Below the pieces are notes generated by a model. It searched no databases, was not told the origin of the DNA, and was given only the letters and a program-made list of their open reading frames with translations. 64,000 nt of DNA from JBIQJD01 sp044507695 (GTDB lineage Bacteria; Bacteroidota; Ignavibacteria; Ignavibacteriales; Ignavibacteriaceae). Location: NCBI GenBank assembly GCA_044507695.1, contig JBIQJD010000017.1, positions 24,908-88,907 on the forward strand. The letters are read 5' to 3'. Position numbers and translations under genes: made by a program. This document shows positions 53,956-63,929 of the stretch, in pieces. The stretch's first letter is position 1. Each line of letters begins with the position of its first letter.

Positions 53956-55665
53956 TTATTCATAAGAATTTTTATCCGTGAACGAAGCAAGAAGCCAGCC
54001 ATCCGGGTCAGGAATTACAGAGTTCGGTTTTTTATCAACAACAAATTCAAAACTTTCCTTCCCCGAATCAATGATAAAAGTTTTGCGGATTTCATCATTA
54101 TCATACTCAAGTAAAATTTCAAGCGGAAATTTATATGCATCAAATTCTTCCTGCACCTGTTCAATATTAAAAATGATCCTGTACTTCCCTTCTGATTCAA
54201 TAACACTCCACGTATATTCAGCGTTTATTATTCCTGTATTGTCCAGCCACTGGTTAAAAAAATGGTGAAGATTTTTCCGGGAAATTTTTTCCGCGAGTGA
54301 AATAAAATTTTTTGTTGATGCAGAACTGTATTTAAATTGTTCAAAATAATTTCTGAGCAATTTAAAGAAAGTTGAATCACCGATTTCCCATCTAAGCATG
54401 TGAAGAACCCAAGCTCCTTTATCATAAACAGTAGAACTGAAAAGATATTCACCCGGTTCGGAAAGTTTATCAGGAAAATTACTGCTGAACTTGCTTCTCA
54501 TAGTTGATTGAAGCGCTTTTTTACCGGAACTATTTTCATAATATAATGCTTCTGAGTAAGCGGCAAATCCTTCATTCAGCCAGATGTCATTCCATCCTGC
54601 CGGACCAACTGCATTTCCCCACCAATGATGTGCAAGCTCATGCGCATAAATATCAGTATGAAATTTTCTGCCGCTCACAAAATTGGATCCAATTCCTGTA
54701 ATAGTCTGATGTTCCATTGCACCAATCTGCCAGAGAAACTCAGCCACGCCATATTTTTCTTTTATGAATGGATATTCACCAAAAGTGTGAGAATAAAATT
54801 CCATCATTTCTTTATGCACTGAAAAATCAGTTTTTGCTTTTTCTAAATGGTCAGGAAAAACATAGTAATCAATGTTCATTGTATCCTGTTTATCCTGTGA
54901 AATGTATACATCGCTGAATGAGGAATAATCTGATGAGTAAAGGCAGATGAGATATGTGGAAATCGGATAATAAGTTTTCCAGTGAAATGTTTTTCTGTTT
55001 CCTTTTATAGATTTATCAATCAAAACTCCGTTTGAAATTGAAGTCATTGAACTATCATTTGTAATTTTAATATCAAGCAGTGCTTTATCTGATGGCAGAT
55101 CATTACACGGAAACCATGTTGAAGCAAATGTTGGTTCATTTAGATTATAGATAACCGGTACATTATTCCGCTCTCCAAACACAAATGCTGATAAACCTGA
55201 TCTCTTTGGTGTCCCTTTGTATTTTATTTTTACTACAAATGTATCAGAATTAATTGATGGAGCATTAATTCTCAGTAATGTCTTTTTATTTGTAAAAGCT
55301 GCAGGTCTTCCGTTGAAAAGGACTTCGTCTATTTCAAGATTATCATAAAAATTAAGATCAACAAATCTTAAATCTTTATTTAAAAATAATCCGGTTAATT
55401 CTGCATCACCTTTGAGAAATTTCTTTTCAGGATACAGATCAATATTTAAATCATAATGAAGAATATCAATTCCGTATTGGTTTTCAGATATATAATCCGG
55501 CGGAATATTTATTGGAATCCTGCGTAATACTTTATCACGTAAAAGTTCGCCTTGATTTTTTGCAGTTAAAAAACTGTTTTTAATTGGTGAGATTCCCAGA
55601 TGCCAGCCAACAAATAAAAAAACCACGAAGATTATTATTGAGAAAAAGTTGGATTTATTTTTCAT
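53956..55665 (-). CDS. M1 family metallopeptidase (aminopeptidase N-like)
   Basis: About 569 residues from ATG 55663-55665, chosen because GGAA precedes it and a signal anchor follows (FFSIIIFVVFLFVGWHLG); the frame extends to a TTG at 55707. The exopeptidase motif is GAMEHQTITG. The zinc site is H342-E343-L-A-H346 in YAHELAHHWWGN, with the third ligand Glu365 in WLNEGFAAYSEALY. Family members remove N-terminal residues from peptides. This one is short, having little beyond the catalytic and N-terminal domains, and is probably anchored with the active site in the periplasm. Confidence 0.92.
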   Translation of the reverse strand: MKNKSNFFSIIIFVVFLFVGWHLGISPIKNSFLTAKNQGELLRDKVLRRIPINIPPDYISENQYGIDILHYDLNIDLYPEKKFLKGDAELTGLFLNKDLRFVDLNFYDNLEIDEVLFNGRPAAFTNKKTLLRINAPSINSDTFVVKIKYKGTPKRSGLSAFVFGERNNVPVIYNLNEPTFASTWFPCNDLPSDKALLDIKITNDSSMTSISNGVLIDKSIKGNRKTFHWKTYYPISTYLICLYSSDYSSFSDVYISQDKQDTMNIDYYVFPDHLEKAKTDFSVHKEMMEFYSHTFGEYPFIKEKYGVAEFLWQIGAMEHQTITGIGSNFVSGRKFHTDIYAHELAHHWWGNAVGPAGWNDIWLNEGFAAYSEALYYENSSGKKALQSTMRSKFSSNFPDKLSEPGEYLFSSTVYDKGAWVLHMLRWEIGDSTFFKLLRNYFEQFKYSSASTKNFISLAEKISRKNLHHFFNQWLDNTGIINAEYTWSVIESEGKYRIIFNIEQVQEEFDAYKFPLEILLEYDNDEIRKTFIIDSGKESFEFVVDKKPNSVIPDPDGWLLASFTDKNSYE

Positions 55666-55853
55666 TAATATTTCCGTCAGGCGCTTCATTAACTGCAGTT
55701 CAACCAATTTAAGCGGGTAATGTTCCGCACATGAGATTTATGGATAATTCTTTAAAACCTAATTTATATTGTTAAGTATCCGGTGAAATTAACAATTTCT
55801 TTAATTGCCAATCAAATCATAATTCAATATATTTCACCGAAACAGGAGATGAT

Positions 55854-57095
55854 ATGACATTCCCCGGTTCTTCTATTTTAAGAGATACAATTACAATGCT
55901 TTTGGCCGGCGGTCAGGGTGAACGTCTTTACCCATTGACTGCATTCAGAAGCAAACCTTCCGTGCCTTTCGGCGGCAAATACAGAATAATTGATTTTGCA
56001 CTTTCAAACTGTCTTAATTCAGGGCTTAGAAGAATATACGTTTTAACCCAGTATAAATCAGATTCACTTAACCAGCATCTGCTTGAAGCATGGAGTATCT
56101 TCAATCCGGAATTAGGTGAGTTCATTTATTCAGTTCCTCCGCAAAGAAAATTAAATAACGATTGGTATCTCGGCACAGCAAATGCCATTTATCAAAACAT
56201 GAATCTTTTCTCAAATGAAAAGAAAGCCAAATGGGTTTTGATTCTAAGCGGAGATCATATCTATAAAATGGATTATCTGAAAATGCTGCAGTACCACATT
56301 GACAGCAATGCTGATCTTTCAATGTCATGTATTGAAGTTGCTGCTGATGAAGGAAGCAGGTTCGGCATAGTTGGCGTTGACGAAAATTATAAGGTAAAAT
56401 CATTTATTGAAAAACCTACCAACCCGCCTGAAATACCGGATAAACCAGGTTACTGTTTTATTAACATGGGAATTTACGTTTTTGATGCAGCACTTTTGAG
56501 AGATATTCTGCGGGAAATGGAAACCAAAAAGATTAAAAATCATGATTTCGGAAAAGATGTAATTCCCTTCATGATAAAATCAGGAATGAATGTACTTGCA
56601 TATCCTTTTCATGATGAGAATAAAAAGAACAAACCATACTGGATGGATATCGGCACAATAGACAGCTATTATGAAGCAAGCATGGATTTAATTTCGGTTA
56701 CTCCTGAATTTAATTTTTATGATCAAAGCTGGCCGATGAGAACATACCAGCATCAGTTTCCGCCTGCAAAAACAGTATCACACGAAGGGGAACGAGTTGG
56801 CAGAACTTTAAACTCACTCATTTGTGATGGTTCAATAGTTTCCGGAGGATTGGTTGAAAGATCGCTTCTGGGAAATAATGTTAGAGTAAATTCTTTTGCG
56901 TATGTTACTGATTCCATCATAATGAATCACTGCAATATTGGAAGACATGCAAGAATACGCAGGGCAATAATTGATAAAAATGTTATAGTTCCGGAAGGTT
57001 ATGAAATAGGATTTGATCTTGAAGCGGATAAAAAGAAGTTTACAGTTACAGAAAGCGGAATAGTTGTTATAGCAAAGAATCAGGTGTTAACCTGA
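55854..57095 (+). CDS. glgC: Glucose-1-phosphate adenylyltransferase
   Basis: 413 residues. The N-terminal nucleotidyltransferase has MLLAGGQGERLYPLTAFRSK and PSVPFGGKYRIIDFALSNCL. Next come QNMNLF...WVLILSGDHIYKMDY and FIEKPTNPPEIP; the C-terminal part is a left-handed beta-helix (CDGSIVSGGLVERSLLGNNV, HCNIGRHARIRRAIIDKNV). It makes ADP-glucose for glycogen. The ATG follows AGGAG. No glycogen synthase is adjacent, so it stands alone here. Confidence 0.96.
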   Translation: MTFPGSSILRDTITMLLAGGQGERLYPLTAFRSKPSVPFGGKYRIIDFALSNCLNSGLRRIYVLTQYKSDSLNQHLLEAWSIFNPELGEFIYSVPPQRKLNNDWYLGTANAIYQNMNLFSNEKKAKWVLILSGDHIYKMDYLKMLQYHIDSNADLSMSCIEVAADEGSRFGIVGVDENYKVKSFIEKPTNPPEIPDKPGYCFINMGIYVFDAALLRDILREMETKKIKNHDFGKDVIPFMIKSGMNVLAYPFHDENKKNKPYWMDIGTIDSYYEASMDLISVTPEFNFYDQSWPMRTYQHQFPPAKTVSHEGERVGRTLNSLICDGSIVSGGLVERSLLGNNVRVNSFAYVTDSIIMNHCNIGRHARIRRAIIDKNVIVPEGYEIGFDLEADKKKFTVTESGIVVIAKNQVLT

Positions 57096-57172
57096 TGCCG
57101 GATAGTTTAAATCAGGAATTTAATTGTGCCGGTAGTTAAAATAAATATTTTGTTGTTTTAACTTTCACAGCA

Positions 57173-57187
57173 TTGAAAGCGTTTCAA
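57173..57187. promoter_or_regulatory. Inverted repeat TTGAAA-GCG-TTTCAA upstream of uvrC
   Basis: Perfect 6-bp arms (57173-57178 and 57182-57187) around GCG. The arms and central CG recall LacI/CcpA-type operators, though the odd spacer differs from the usual even symmetry. It lies between glgC and uvrC. A protein-binding site is possible but unproven. Confidence 0.3.
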
Positions 57188-57281
57188 GGTCTTTTTACAT
57201 GCCCTTATTCCCTTCTTCATTTTTTTGCAATTCTGTTTATATTAATTTCGTAAAGTAAAACTCAAGCTATTTGGAAAAAAC

Positions 57282-59126
57282 TTGAATCCCATTTTAGAAA
57301 ATAAATTGCAGCATTTGCCTGATAATCCGGGAATTTATCAGTTTGTAAATGATAAAGGAAAAATAATTTATGTAGGCAAGGCAAGAAATCTTAAAAACAG
57401 AGTACGCTCTTATTTTCACAGCGGCGTTGCTTCTGCAAAAACTCTTGCTCTTGTAAGCAAAATTGCCGATGTAGAATTAATTATTACTGATAATGAAATT
57501 GAAGCGCTCGTTCTTGAGAATAATCTTATAAAAGAATTAAAACCGCGCTACAATATTAATCTTAAGGATGACAAATCATATCCATACATAAAAGTAACAA
57601 ATGAACTGTTCCCGAGAATTTATCCCACCAGAAGAATTGTAAAAGACGGATCAAAATATTTTGGGCCTTATACAAATGTTAAGGATATGAAATCTGCTCT
57701 GCGTATGGTTAACCAGGTTTTTAAAATCAGAAGCTGCAGGCTTGATTTAACACAGGAAAACATTGATAAGAAAAAATTTAAAGTCTGCCTTGATTATCAT
57801 ATCAAAAAATGTGACGGCCCGTGTGAAGGTTTGGTATCTGCAAAAGATTATAATGAAATGGTTGGTGAAGTTGTAAAAGTTTTAAAAGGTAAAACAGATG
57901 ATCTGATAACTGAATTAAATATCAGGATGAATGAAGCAGTTGCTAATCTTGAATTTGAAAAAGCTGCTGAACTGAGAGATAAAATTGAACAGCTCCGTGG
58001 AATTTCCGAAAAGCAAAAAATTGTTAGTGATGATTTTGAAGACAGAGATATAATTGCAGCAGCATATGAAGGAAAAGATTCAGCATGTTCAATTTTTAAT
58101 GTGCGTAATGGAAAACTTGTTGGTAAAAAACAGCTCAAACTTGCACTTGAAGGAAGCGAAGAACTTCACGAAATCTATGCGTCAATTATTAAGTTTTATT
58201 ACAGCGAATATGTTGAAGTACCGAAAGAAATTGTTGTTGAAACAGAACCGGATGATGCAGTGACACTTCAGCAGTGGCTTACACAAAAATGCGGAAGAAA
58301 AGTAAAAATCTCAGTTCCGCAGCGCGGCACTCTTAAATCAATTATAAAGATGTGTAAAGAAAATGCAATTCTTCAGTTGAAGGAAATTCAATTGCAAAAA
58401 ATGAAGAATGAGGGACAGGTTCCTTATGCTGTTTCTGCATTGCAGCGTGATTTGCGTTTGAATGTGCTGCCGAGAAAAATAGAATGTTTTGATATTTCCA
58501 ATCTTCAGGGGACTGATTCTGTTGCAAGCATGGTTGTTTTTGAAGATGGCAAACCAAAGAAAAGTTTGTACAGAAAATTCATAATTAAAAATGTTGAAGG
58601 TCCGGATGATTTTTTAAGTATGCAGGAAGTAATCAGAAGAAGATATTCAAAACTGCTGCAGGAAAATCTTCCGCTGCCCGATTTGATTATGGTTGACGGC
58701 GGCAAAGGCCAATTATCAAGCGCTGTTGAAATATTGGAGGAACTGGAAATAAAAAATTATAATATTATCGGCCTGGCAAAAAGACTTGAGGAAGTTTTCT
58801 TTCCCGGAAAATCGGAACCGGAATCAATTCCAAAAACTTCATCAGGATTAAAACTGCTTCAGCAGGTAAGAGATGAAGCGCATAGATTTGCAATTACTTT
58901 TCATCGTGCAAGAAGAAGTAAACGCACAATTAAAACAGAACTTACTGATGTAAAAGGAATCGGAAGTTCAACAGCAAAAAAATTGTTAATTGAATTTGGA
59001 AGTGTGTCTGAAATAAGAAAATCAGATTACGAAAAATTAAGTTCTGTTGTTGGAAAACAAAAAGCTGATATTCTTATAAAATACTTTGAAGAGAATCCTG
59101 TTCATAATAATTTGGAACAACCATAA
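57282..59126 (+). CDS. uvrC: Excinuclease ABC subunit C
   Basis: 614 residues with TTG start. The GIY-YIG nuclease is at about 15-95 (NPGIYQFVNDKGKIIYVGKA, RNLKNRVRSYFHSG). The UVR domain is near 205-240 (ANLEFEKAAELRDKIEQLRG). The RNase H-like C-terminal nuclease has ECFDISNLQGTDSVASMVVF and PDLIMVDGGKGQLSSA. Tandem helix-hairpin-helix motifs occur at the end (LTDVKGIGSSTAKKLLIEFG, LSSVVGKQKADILI). It cuts both sides of lesions recognised by UvrAB in nucleotide excision repair. The domains are complete. Confidence 0.97.
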   Translation: MNPILENKLQHLPDNPGIYQFVNDKGKIIYVGKARNLKNRVRSYFHSGVASAKTLALVSKIADVELIITDNEIEALVLENNLIKELKPRYNINLKDDKSYPYIKVTNELFPRIYPTRRIVKDGSKYFGPYTNVKDMKSALRMVNQVFKIRSCRLDLTQENIDKKKFKVCLDYHIKKCDGPCEGLVSAKDYNEMVGEVVKVLKGKTDDLITELNIRMNEAVANLEFEKAAELRDKIEQLRGISEKQKIVSDDFEDRDIIAAAYEGKDSACSIFNVRNGKLVGKKQLKLALEGSEELHEIYASIIKFYYSEYVEVPKEIVVETEPDDAVTLQQWLTQKCGRKVKISVPQRGTLKSIIKMCKENAILQLKEIQLQKMKNEGQVPYAVSALQRDLRLNVLPRKIECFDISNLQGTDSVASMVVFEDGKPKKSLYRKFIIKNVEGPDDFLSMQEVIRRRYSKLLQENLPLPDLIMVDGGKGQLSSAVEILEELEIKNYNIIGLAKRLEEVFFPGKSEPESIPKTSSGLKLLQQVRDEAHRFAITFHRARRSKRTIKTELTDVKGIGSSTAKKLLIEFGSVSEIRKSDYEKLSSVVGKQKADILIKYFEENPVHNNLEQP

Positions 59127-59136
59127 TTTAATATTT

Positions 59137-59970
59137 ATGAGATCACTTTTACTTTATACATTAATATTTACAATCAGCAGCACAATCTCTTCACAGATAA
59201 TTGATGATAAATATTATTCAACAACTGATTTTAGTTTTTTAAGAGATACTGTTTATACTTTAAAGCCATATTTTCTTGAAGTAAATCTTAAAACTCAAAA
59301 AGGATATTTCTATTCAAGAAATGATTCAACAATAGAATTTGGAGTTTCAACAGGAACGAGATGGGCAAAAGACGGAGTTGATACTAAGGAAGGGCTTTTT
59401 GTAATTCAATCCATGATGCCTAAATGGCATTCACGCCAGTTTGACAGCACACTTATGCTGAACTGGATGGGTTTTAATTACGGAATTGGTTTTCATGCAT
59501 TACTTGGAAAAAGTTATTACAAATATCTTGGCGAGAAAAGAAGTTCTCACGGCTGCGTACGCCTCTCCCGTGAAATGGCTGAATATATTTATTCAAGAAT
59601 AGAACCTGGTACGCCTGTTCTTGTTCACAGTGAAAATAATGCCGTAACGGTTGCTTTTTTTGATACATCAAAAAGCTATAATTTTTTTACTTCAGATACA
59701 TTGTATGAAATACTAAAATCACGTTTTCAGCAGAGTTACAGCGGAAGATATTTTTTATATGATAAAGAACCTGTGGTAATTGATTCCAGAAATGTAAACC
59801 ATCCCGGGCTTCCAATCGGCAGCAGAAAATTTTTGCCCAAACGGCAAATTCTAAAACCTGATTACAAATATATATCTGCAGTTACTCCCGCACCAAAATC
59901 ATTTGAGGAGATTGAAATTTTCTCCGCCGGAGATTATGAAATGATTTCAACACTCGAATCAATGGAATGA
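59137..59970 (+). CDS. L,D-transpeptidase (YkuD domain), exported
   Basis: 277 residues from ATG 59137-59139, which sits just past the uvrC stop and starts a good signal peptide (MRSLLLYTLIFTISSTISSQ); an upstream in-frame ATG at 59086 would overlap uvrC. The YkuD catalytic motif is SSHGCVRLSREMAEYIY with H138 and C140 in this numbering, preceded by GIGFHALLGKSYYKYLGEKR. Such enzymes form 3-3 cross-links in peptidoglycan or attach lipoproteins to it. The 70-residue C-terminal tail has no recognised domain. Confidence 0.9.
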   Translation: MRSLLLYTLIFTISSTISSQIIDDKYYSTTDFSFLRDTVYTLKPYFLEVNLKTQKGYFYSRNDSTIEFGVSTGTRWAKDGVDTKEGLFVIQSMMPKWHSRQFDSTLMLNWMGFNYGIGFHALLGKSYYKYLGEKRSSHGCVRLSREMAEYIYSRIEPGTPVLVHSENNAVTVAFFDTSKSYNFFTSDTLYEILKSRFQQSYSGRYFLYDKEPVVIDSRNVNHPGLPIGSRKFLPKRQILKPDYKYISAVTPAPKSFEEIEIFSAGDYEMISTLESME

Positions 59971-59971
59971 A

Positions 59972-61858
59972 TTATAATTCAGTTGGTACATAATTATGCT
60001 TCCTGCCAATCATAAATAAAATTCCGGCAAGTACTCCCGAAATAATAAGAATTGACAGATACGGTGAGAAACCGTACGCGGTGGGAATATCACCGATAAG
60101 CATACATACTATTGCTGTTAGAATTGCGTAAGGAAGCTGCGTACGAACATGATCCATCAAATCACAGCCGGAAGCCATAGCACTCAAAATTGTTGTATCT
60201 GAAATTGGTGAACAGTGATCACCGAAAACAGCACCAGCAAGTACAGAACTTATTACGCCGTGTAAAATTAATGTTGTATCGGCCGGAGAATAATTATTTA
60301 CAGCAGAAATAGAAGCCGCAAGCGGAATGACTATCGGCATCATTATAGCCATTGTTCCCCAGCTTGTTCCTGTTGCAAAACTGATTATTGCACAAACCAA
60401 AAAAACAAGAACCGGTAAAAATCTCGGATCAACTGCTTCATTAATAACGCTTGCAATGTAATCTGCAGTATTTAAATCCTGTGTTACAGAACCTATTGTC
60501 CATGCAAGAGTTAAAACGATTAAAGCATAGAACATCGATCTTATTCCCGTAAACCAGGCATCAACTGTTTCTTTCAGCGTTAAAATCTTTTGTGAAAGAA
60601 TCATAACTGCGGCAACAACACATGAAGTAAAGCTTGACCATAACAGTGCAACGTATGAATTTGAATTTCCGATTACTTCACGCACTGAATAATCACTAAT
60701 TCCTTGTTCATTAAGAGCATCAATTCCCGTATAAATTAATCCAACAATTGTTACAATAATGAAAAACGCGAGCGGAATTATTCCGTTATACCATTTTGCT
60801 TTATCTTCATTTCCAAACATATCTTTTGCTTCATTAATTTCTGAAGCAACTTCAGCATTATCTCTTAAAACTTTGTTTTCATCAACTGCGCGCTTTTCTG
60901 CTTTGTACATCGGGCCGAAATCACGGTTAGATAATGCAATCATCAGAACAAAGATGAGCATTGCAATCGGGTAAAATCTGTATGGAATTGTTTGTATAAA
61001 AACATCATAAGCATTTTCAAGCGAACCAATAGCATTCAATCCATCCTGAATTAGTCCTATTTCAAAACCAATCCATGAACTAACAATAAAAACACTTGCA
61101 ACAGGTGCGGCGGTAGCATCAACTATAAATGAAAGTTTCTCACGTGATACTCTCATTTTATCTGTAATTGGTCTCATCAGATTTCCAACTATAAGTGTGT
61201 TGGCATAATCATCAAAAAATATTATTAAGCCGGATAACCAGCTTGAAACAACAGAGGACTTTCGTGTCCGTGCAAATTGTGTAATTAAATTTGCAATTCC
61301 GTGAGTGCCGCCGCTTTTGAAAATCAATCCAATCAATCCGCCAAAAAGGAACGTAAATATGAGAATCTGGATATGTGATTCATCATTTAACGCTTTTATA
61401 ATTTCCGTATCTATTAATTTTAAAATTGCAGTGAGCGGATTATAATTGTATATAAACAGAACGCCTGAAAAAATTCCTATTAACAATGAAACTATTACCT
61501 GCCTGAAAATTAACGCAAGCACAATTGCAATTAATGGTGGAAGTATGCTTAAAATGCCGGGAAGAATTCTGATGTTTGATTGAAGTCCGGGAAATCCTTC
61601 AACACTTAAATCAAAATTTCCGGTTTCAGCAATAACAATACTCGTATCTGCTGCGCCGTTTTTAAGGTTAAGATTTATGCTTTGTGAATAGTCTTCCCCG
61701 CTTATTAATAATTTTACTGATTCCAAAGAATCCGGTAAATCAGTAAGCTTTAAATTCCAGCCAATATTTTTTAATGCAATAGATGATGCAGAAATATTTT
61801 GGGCTGATGCAGAAAAGTTCAGCAGCAGGATTAGCGGAATTAATAATAACTTTTTCAA
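59972..61858 (-). CDS. NhaC-family Na+/H+ antiporter with extra N-terminal exported domain
   Basis: 628 residues. From about residue 98 it is a polytopic Na+/H+ antiporter of the NhaC family (IFFDDYANTLIVGNLMRPIT, VDATAAPVASVFIVSSWIGF, CAIISFATGTSWGTMAIMMP, FGDHCSPISDTTILSAMASG). The first 97 residues form a separate signal peptide (MKKLLLIPLILLLNFSASAQ) plus a short beta-rich domain (LTDLPDSLESVKLLISGEDY, NFDLSVEGFPGLQSN). Known NhaC proteins are about 460-530 residues without this part. It probably exchanges sodium for protons across the inner membrane, with the extra domain in the periplasm. It converges on the L,D-transpeptidase gene with 1 bp between stops. Confidence 0.88.
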   Translation of the reverse strand: MKKLLLIPLILLLNFSASAQNISASSIALKNIGWNLKLTDLPDSLESVKLLISGEDYSQSINLNLKNGAADTSIVIAETGNFDLSVEGFPGLQSNIRILPGILSILPPLIAIVLALIFRQVIVSLLIGIFSGVLFIYNYNPLTAILKLIDTEIIKALNDESHIQILIFTFLFGGLIGLIFKSGGTHGIANLITQFARTRKSSVVSSWLSGLIIFFDDYANTLIVGNLMRPITDKMRVSREKLSFIVDATAAPVASVFIVSSWIGFEIGLIQDGLNAIGSLENAYDVFIQTIPYRFYPIAMLIFVLMIALSNRDFGPMYKAEKRAVDENKVLRDNAEVASEINEAKDMFGNEDKAKWYNGIIPLAFFIIVTIVGLIYTGIDALNEQGISDYSVREVIGNSNSYVALLWSSFTSCVVAAVMILSQKILTLKETVDAWFTGIRSMFYALIVLTLAWTIGSVTQDLNTADYIASVINEAVDPRFLPVLVFLVCAIISFATGTSWGTMAIMMPIVIPLAASISAVNNYSPADTTLILHGVISSVLAGAVFGDHCSPISDTTILSAMASGCDLMDHVRTQLPYAILTAIVCMLIGDIPTAYGFSPYLSILIISGVLAGILFMIGRKHNYVPTEL

Positions 61859-61974
61859 TAGCTGATTAAAATTATGATAGGAATAACTAATTGAAAAAAA
61901 CCTCGCTCAATATAACTTCTGCGGAAATAAATCAAAAATAATTTCTTTTTTTTATTAAATTTTGAGCAGCATTT

Positions 61975-63147
61975 ATGAAACAGATTTTCCTTTTAATATT
62001 TGGACTTCTTTTATTGGGCTGCTCTGAGGATAATGAAGCGCCGCCGCAGGAATTTAATATAAATTTGCTTGAGCAATTAGTTTTAAATTCAATCAATGGA
62101 AGCAAGACCGCAAACGATTCACTTTTTGGATTATTTGATCCCGAACTTCCCTTCAGCACGGAATTAAATTCCCTTAAGATTGATAGTTTAAAATTATTCA
62201 GCGGGAAAAAGCTCTACTCTGTTCTATTCGAACATCCCAATCCGGTTTACAGCAGATTTGCAGTTTATGATTCATTGCTGAACTGCTATCTTATTGATAA
62301 ATCATTGAACGGAAATTTATCTGCTCAATATATTAAAACCAGGTCATATCACTTTTTCCAGGTGAAGGAAAATTTCATTTCAAAAGATACATTAAGACTT
62401 GAGCGGATTTCATTTTACCAGTTGGATGATTCAAGTGCTTCATTAAGTTTCAGAACATTTACAAAACTTGTTCTTCCGCGGATTGAGTACACGCAATCAA
62501 TCGTTGAACATTCAGATGAGAGAATTGTTACTTCAATTCAAAGTTCAAGACCATCCCCTGTAAATAAAAAAGGGGATGTTTTTATGTATAATTCCAAACT
62601 TGAACAATATAAGAGTGAAGCTGATTTGTTCAGTAAATTCGTGATTGATGCTGTTAATAATTTTGATGGTAAAATCAATAAACCCGAAATAACAGACCGT
62701 GAATCTGCACTGTTATCTGTTGGAATTACGCCTGCTGATAATCCGATCAGTTTAATGCAAAGTACAAACGGCAGCGGCTACAGCATTTCACTTGATGCAA
62801 ACTGGAAAGAGTTGAAGGATGTTTCTATTACAAGCTATCTGAAATCAAAATTACGCGGTACCCGTTACTTTAATAACAATCTTGGTGCATCTGTTTTTGT
62901 AATTTCGCTGGAAGAACAGGATTCATCTGAAATGTATGTTAGTTCTGTTCTTGATAAATCATCCAATGGAAATTACAAGGTGCGGTTTTCTGATAAGCAG
63001 GAAACCGGAAAATTGTATGTTCAGTTTTTTGAATATTCCTGCGGAAACAAAAAATTTCTGCTTATCCTTGAAGCATCAAAATATACTTATGAACGCTACA
63101 AACAATTGTATGAGGAAATTATTAATTCATTTGTTATGGATTGCTGA
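61975..63147 (+). CDS. Uncharacterised lipoprotein
   Basis: 390 residues. The lipobox is LLLLGC, followed by SEDNEAPPQEF. No family was recognised. Visible features are a mixed alpha/beta mature chain, SSRPSPVNKKGDVFMYNSKL in the middle, and FEYSCGNKKFLLILEASKYT near the end, with a terminal Cys-stop. It could be a binding or structural outer-membrane lipoprotein. Its stop TGA overlaps the ATG of the following small gene (TGATG), so they are coupled. Confidence 0.75.
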   Translation: MKQIFLLIFGLLLLGCSEDNEAPPQEFNINLLEQLVLNSINGSKTANDSLFGLFDPELPFSTELNSLKIDSLKLFSGKKLYSVLFEHPNPVYSRFAVYDSLLNCYLIDKSLNGNLSAQYIKTRSYHFFQVKENFISKDTLRLERISFYQLDDSSASLSFRTFTKLVLPRIEYTQSIVEHSDERIVTSIQSSRPSPVNKKGDVFMYNSKLEQYKSEADLFSKFVIDAVNNFDGKINKPEITDRESALLSVGITPADNPISLMQSTNGSGYSISLDANWKELKDVSITSYLKSKLRGTRYFNNNLGASVFVISLEEQDSSEMYVSSVLDKSSNGNYKVRFSDKQETGKLYVQFFEYSCGNKKFLLILEASKYTYERYKQLYEEIINSFVMDC

Positions 63148-63437
63148 TGTATAAAATGCTGTTCTTCTTAAAAAAATCTAACGAAGAAAAAATTCTTAAT
63201 CATTTCAATAACTTCACCGTAAAACATTTATCAGCCCTGGCAGGAAGAGAAGTGAAAGCAGGCAAGGTGGAAAGTAATCTTCTGCTTGATGAAAAGTATG
63301 AGAGATTCTGTGAACTTACTGCTGAATCAAAGGAAGAGATGGATAAAATGTTTAATTCACCAGAAGGAAAAATTCTTAATAAAGATTTAATGGACTTCCA
63401 TAAATTCATCACCGTAATATCTGTAAACTTCGATTAA
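63147..63437 (+). CDS. Small uncharacterised protein
   Basis: 96 residues from ATG 63147-63149, which overlaps the lipoprotein stop; the frame also continues back to TTG 63141. Blocks such as NEEKILNHFNNFTVKHLSAL, CELTAESKEEMDKMFNSPEG and FHKFITVISVNFD suggest a small ferredoxin-like alpha/beta-barrel of the EthD or dimeric-barrel type, but this is only a fold impression. No signal peptide. SixA follows after 12 bp. Confidence 0.65.
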   Translation: MYKMLFFLKKSNEEKILNHFNNFTVKHLSALAGREVKAGKVESNLLLDEKYERFCELTAESKEEMDKMFNSPEGKILNKDLMDFHKFITVISVNFD

Positions 63438-63449
63438 TCAATTTTAAAA

Positions 63450-63929
63450 ATGAATATTTATCTTATCAGGCACTCAAAAGCTGAAAAAGCTTCTGCTGTT
63501 TCAGGGGATTTTGAACGTAAACTAACGGAAGAGGGAAAGCATTTAATAAAAGCTGCCGCAGAAAAATGGAAACACCTTGTTGATTCGTTTGATTATATAG
63601 TTTCTTCACCTCTTGTGCGTGCGCATCAAACTGCAAAAATTATTGCGGATGTTTTTGATCATAAAGATGAAATAATTCTGGATAAGAATTTAGGTTCCGG
63701 CGGCTCTGTTGAGGATATAATTAATACGGCAAATTCACTTGATGGAGAAGATATTGCATTCATAGGGCATCAGCCGGATTTGTCTAATTATCTTTCGGCA
63801 TTCATTTCTTCTTCAGGTGCACATGCAGAATTTAAACCGGCAGCAATTGCCAAGATTTCATTCCACAACCGCGCACAGGTTTCAAAAGGTTACCTCGAGT
63901 TTTTAATTCCTGCTGAAGTTTTAAAGTGA
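63450..63929 (+). CDS. sixA: SixA-type histidine phosphatase
   Basis: 159 residues, the right length for SixA. The phosphoglycerate-mutase-like active site is IYLIRHSKAEK with R7 and the phospho-accepting H8, and the second arginine and histidine lie in VSSPLVRAHQTAKIIAD and IAFIGHQPDLSNYLSAF. E. coli SixA removes phosphate from HPt and PTS histidines. The target here is unknown; the window contains a HisKA_2 kinase but far away. A GTG start of a following frame overlaps its stop. Confidence 0.88.
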   Translation: MNIYLIRHSKAEKASAVSGDFERKLTEEGKHLIKAAAEKWKHLVDSFDYIVSSPLVRAHQTAKIIADVFDHKDEIILDKNLGSGGSVEDIINTANSLDGEDIAFIGHQPDLSNYLSAFISSSGAHAEFKPAAIAKISFHNRAQVSKGYLEFLIPAEVLK

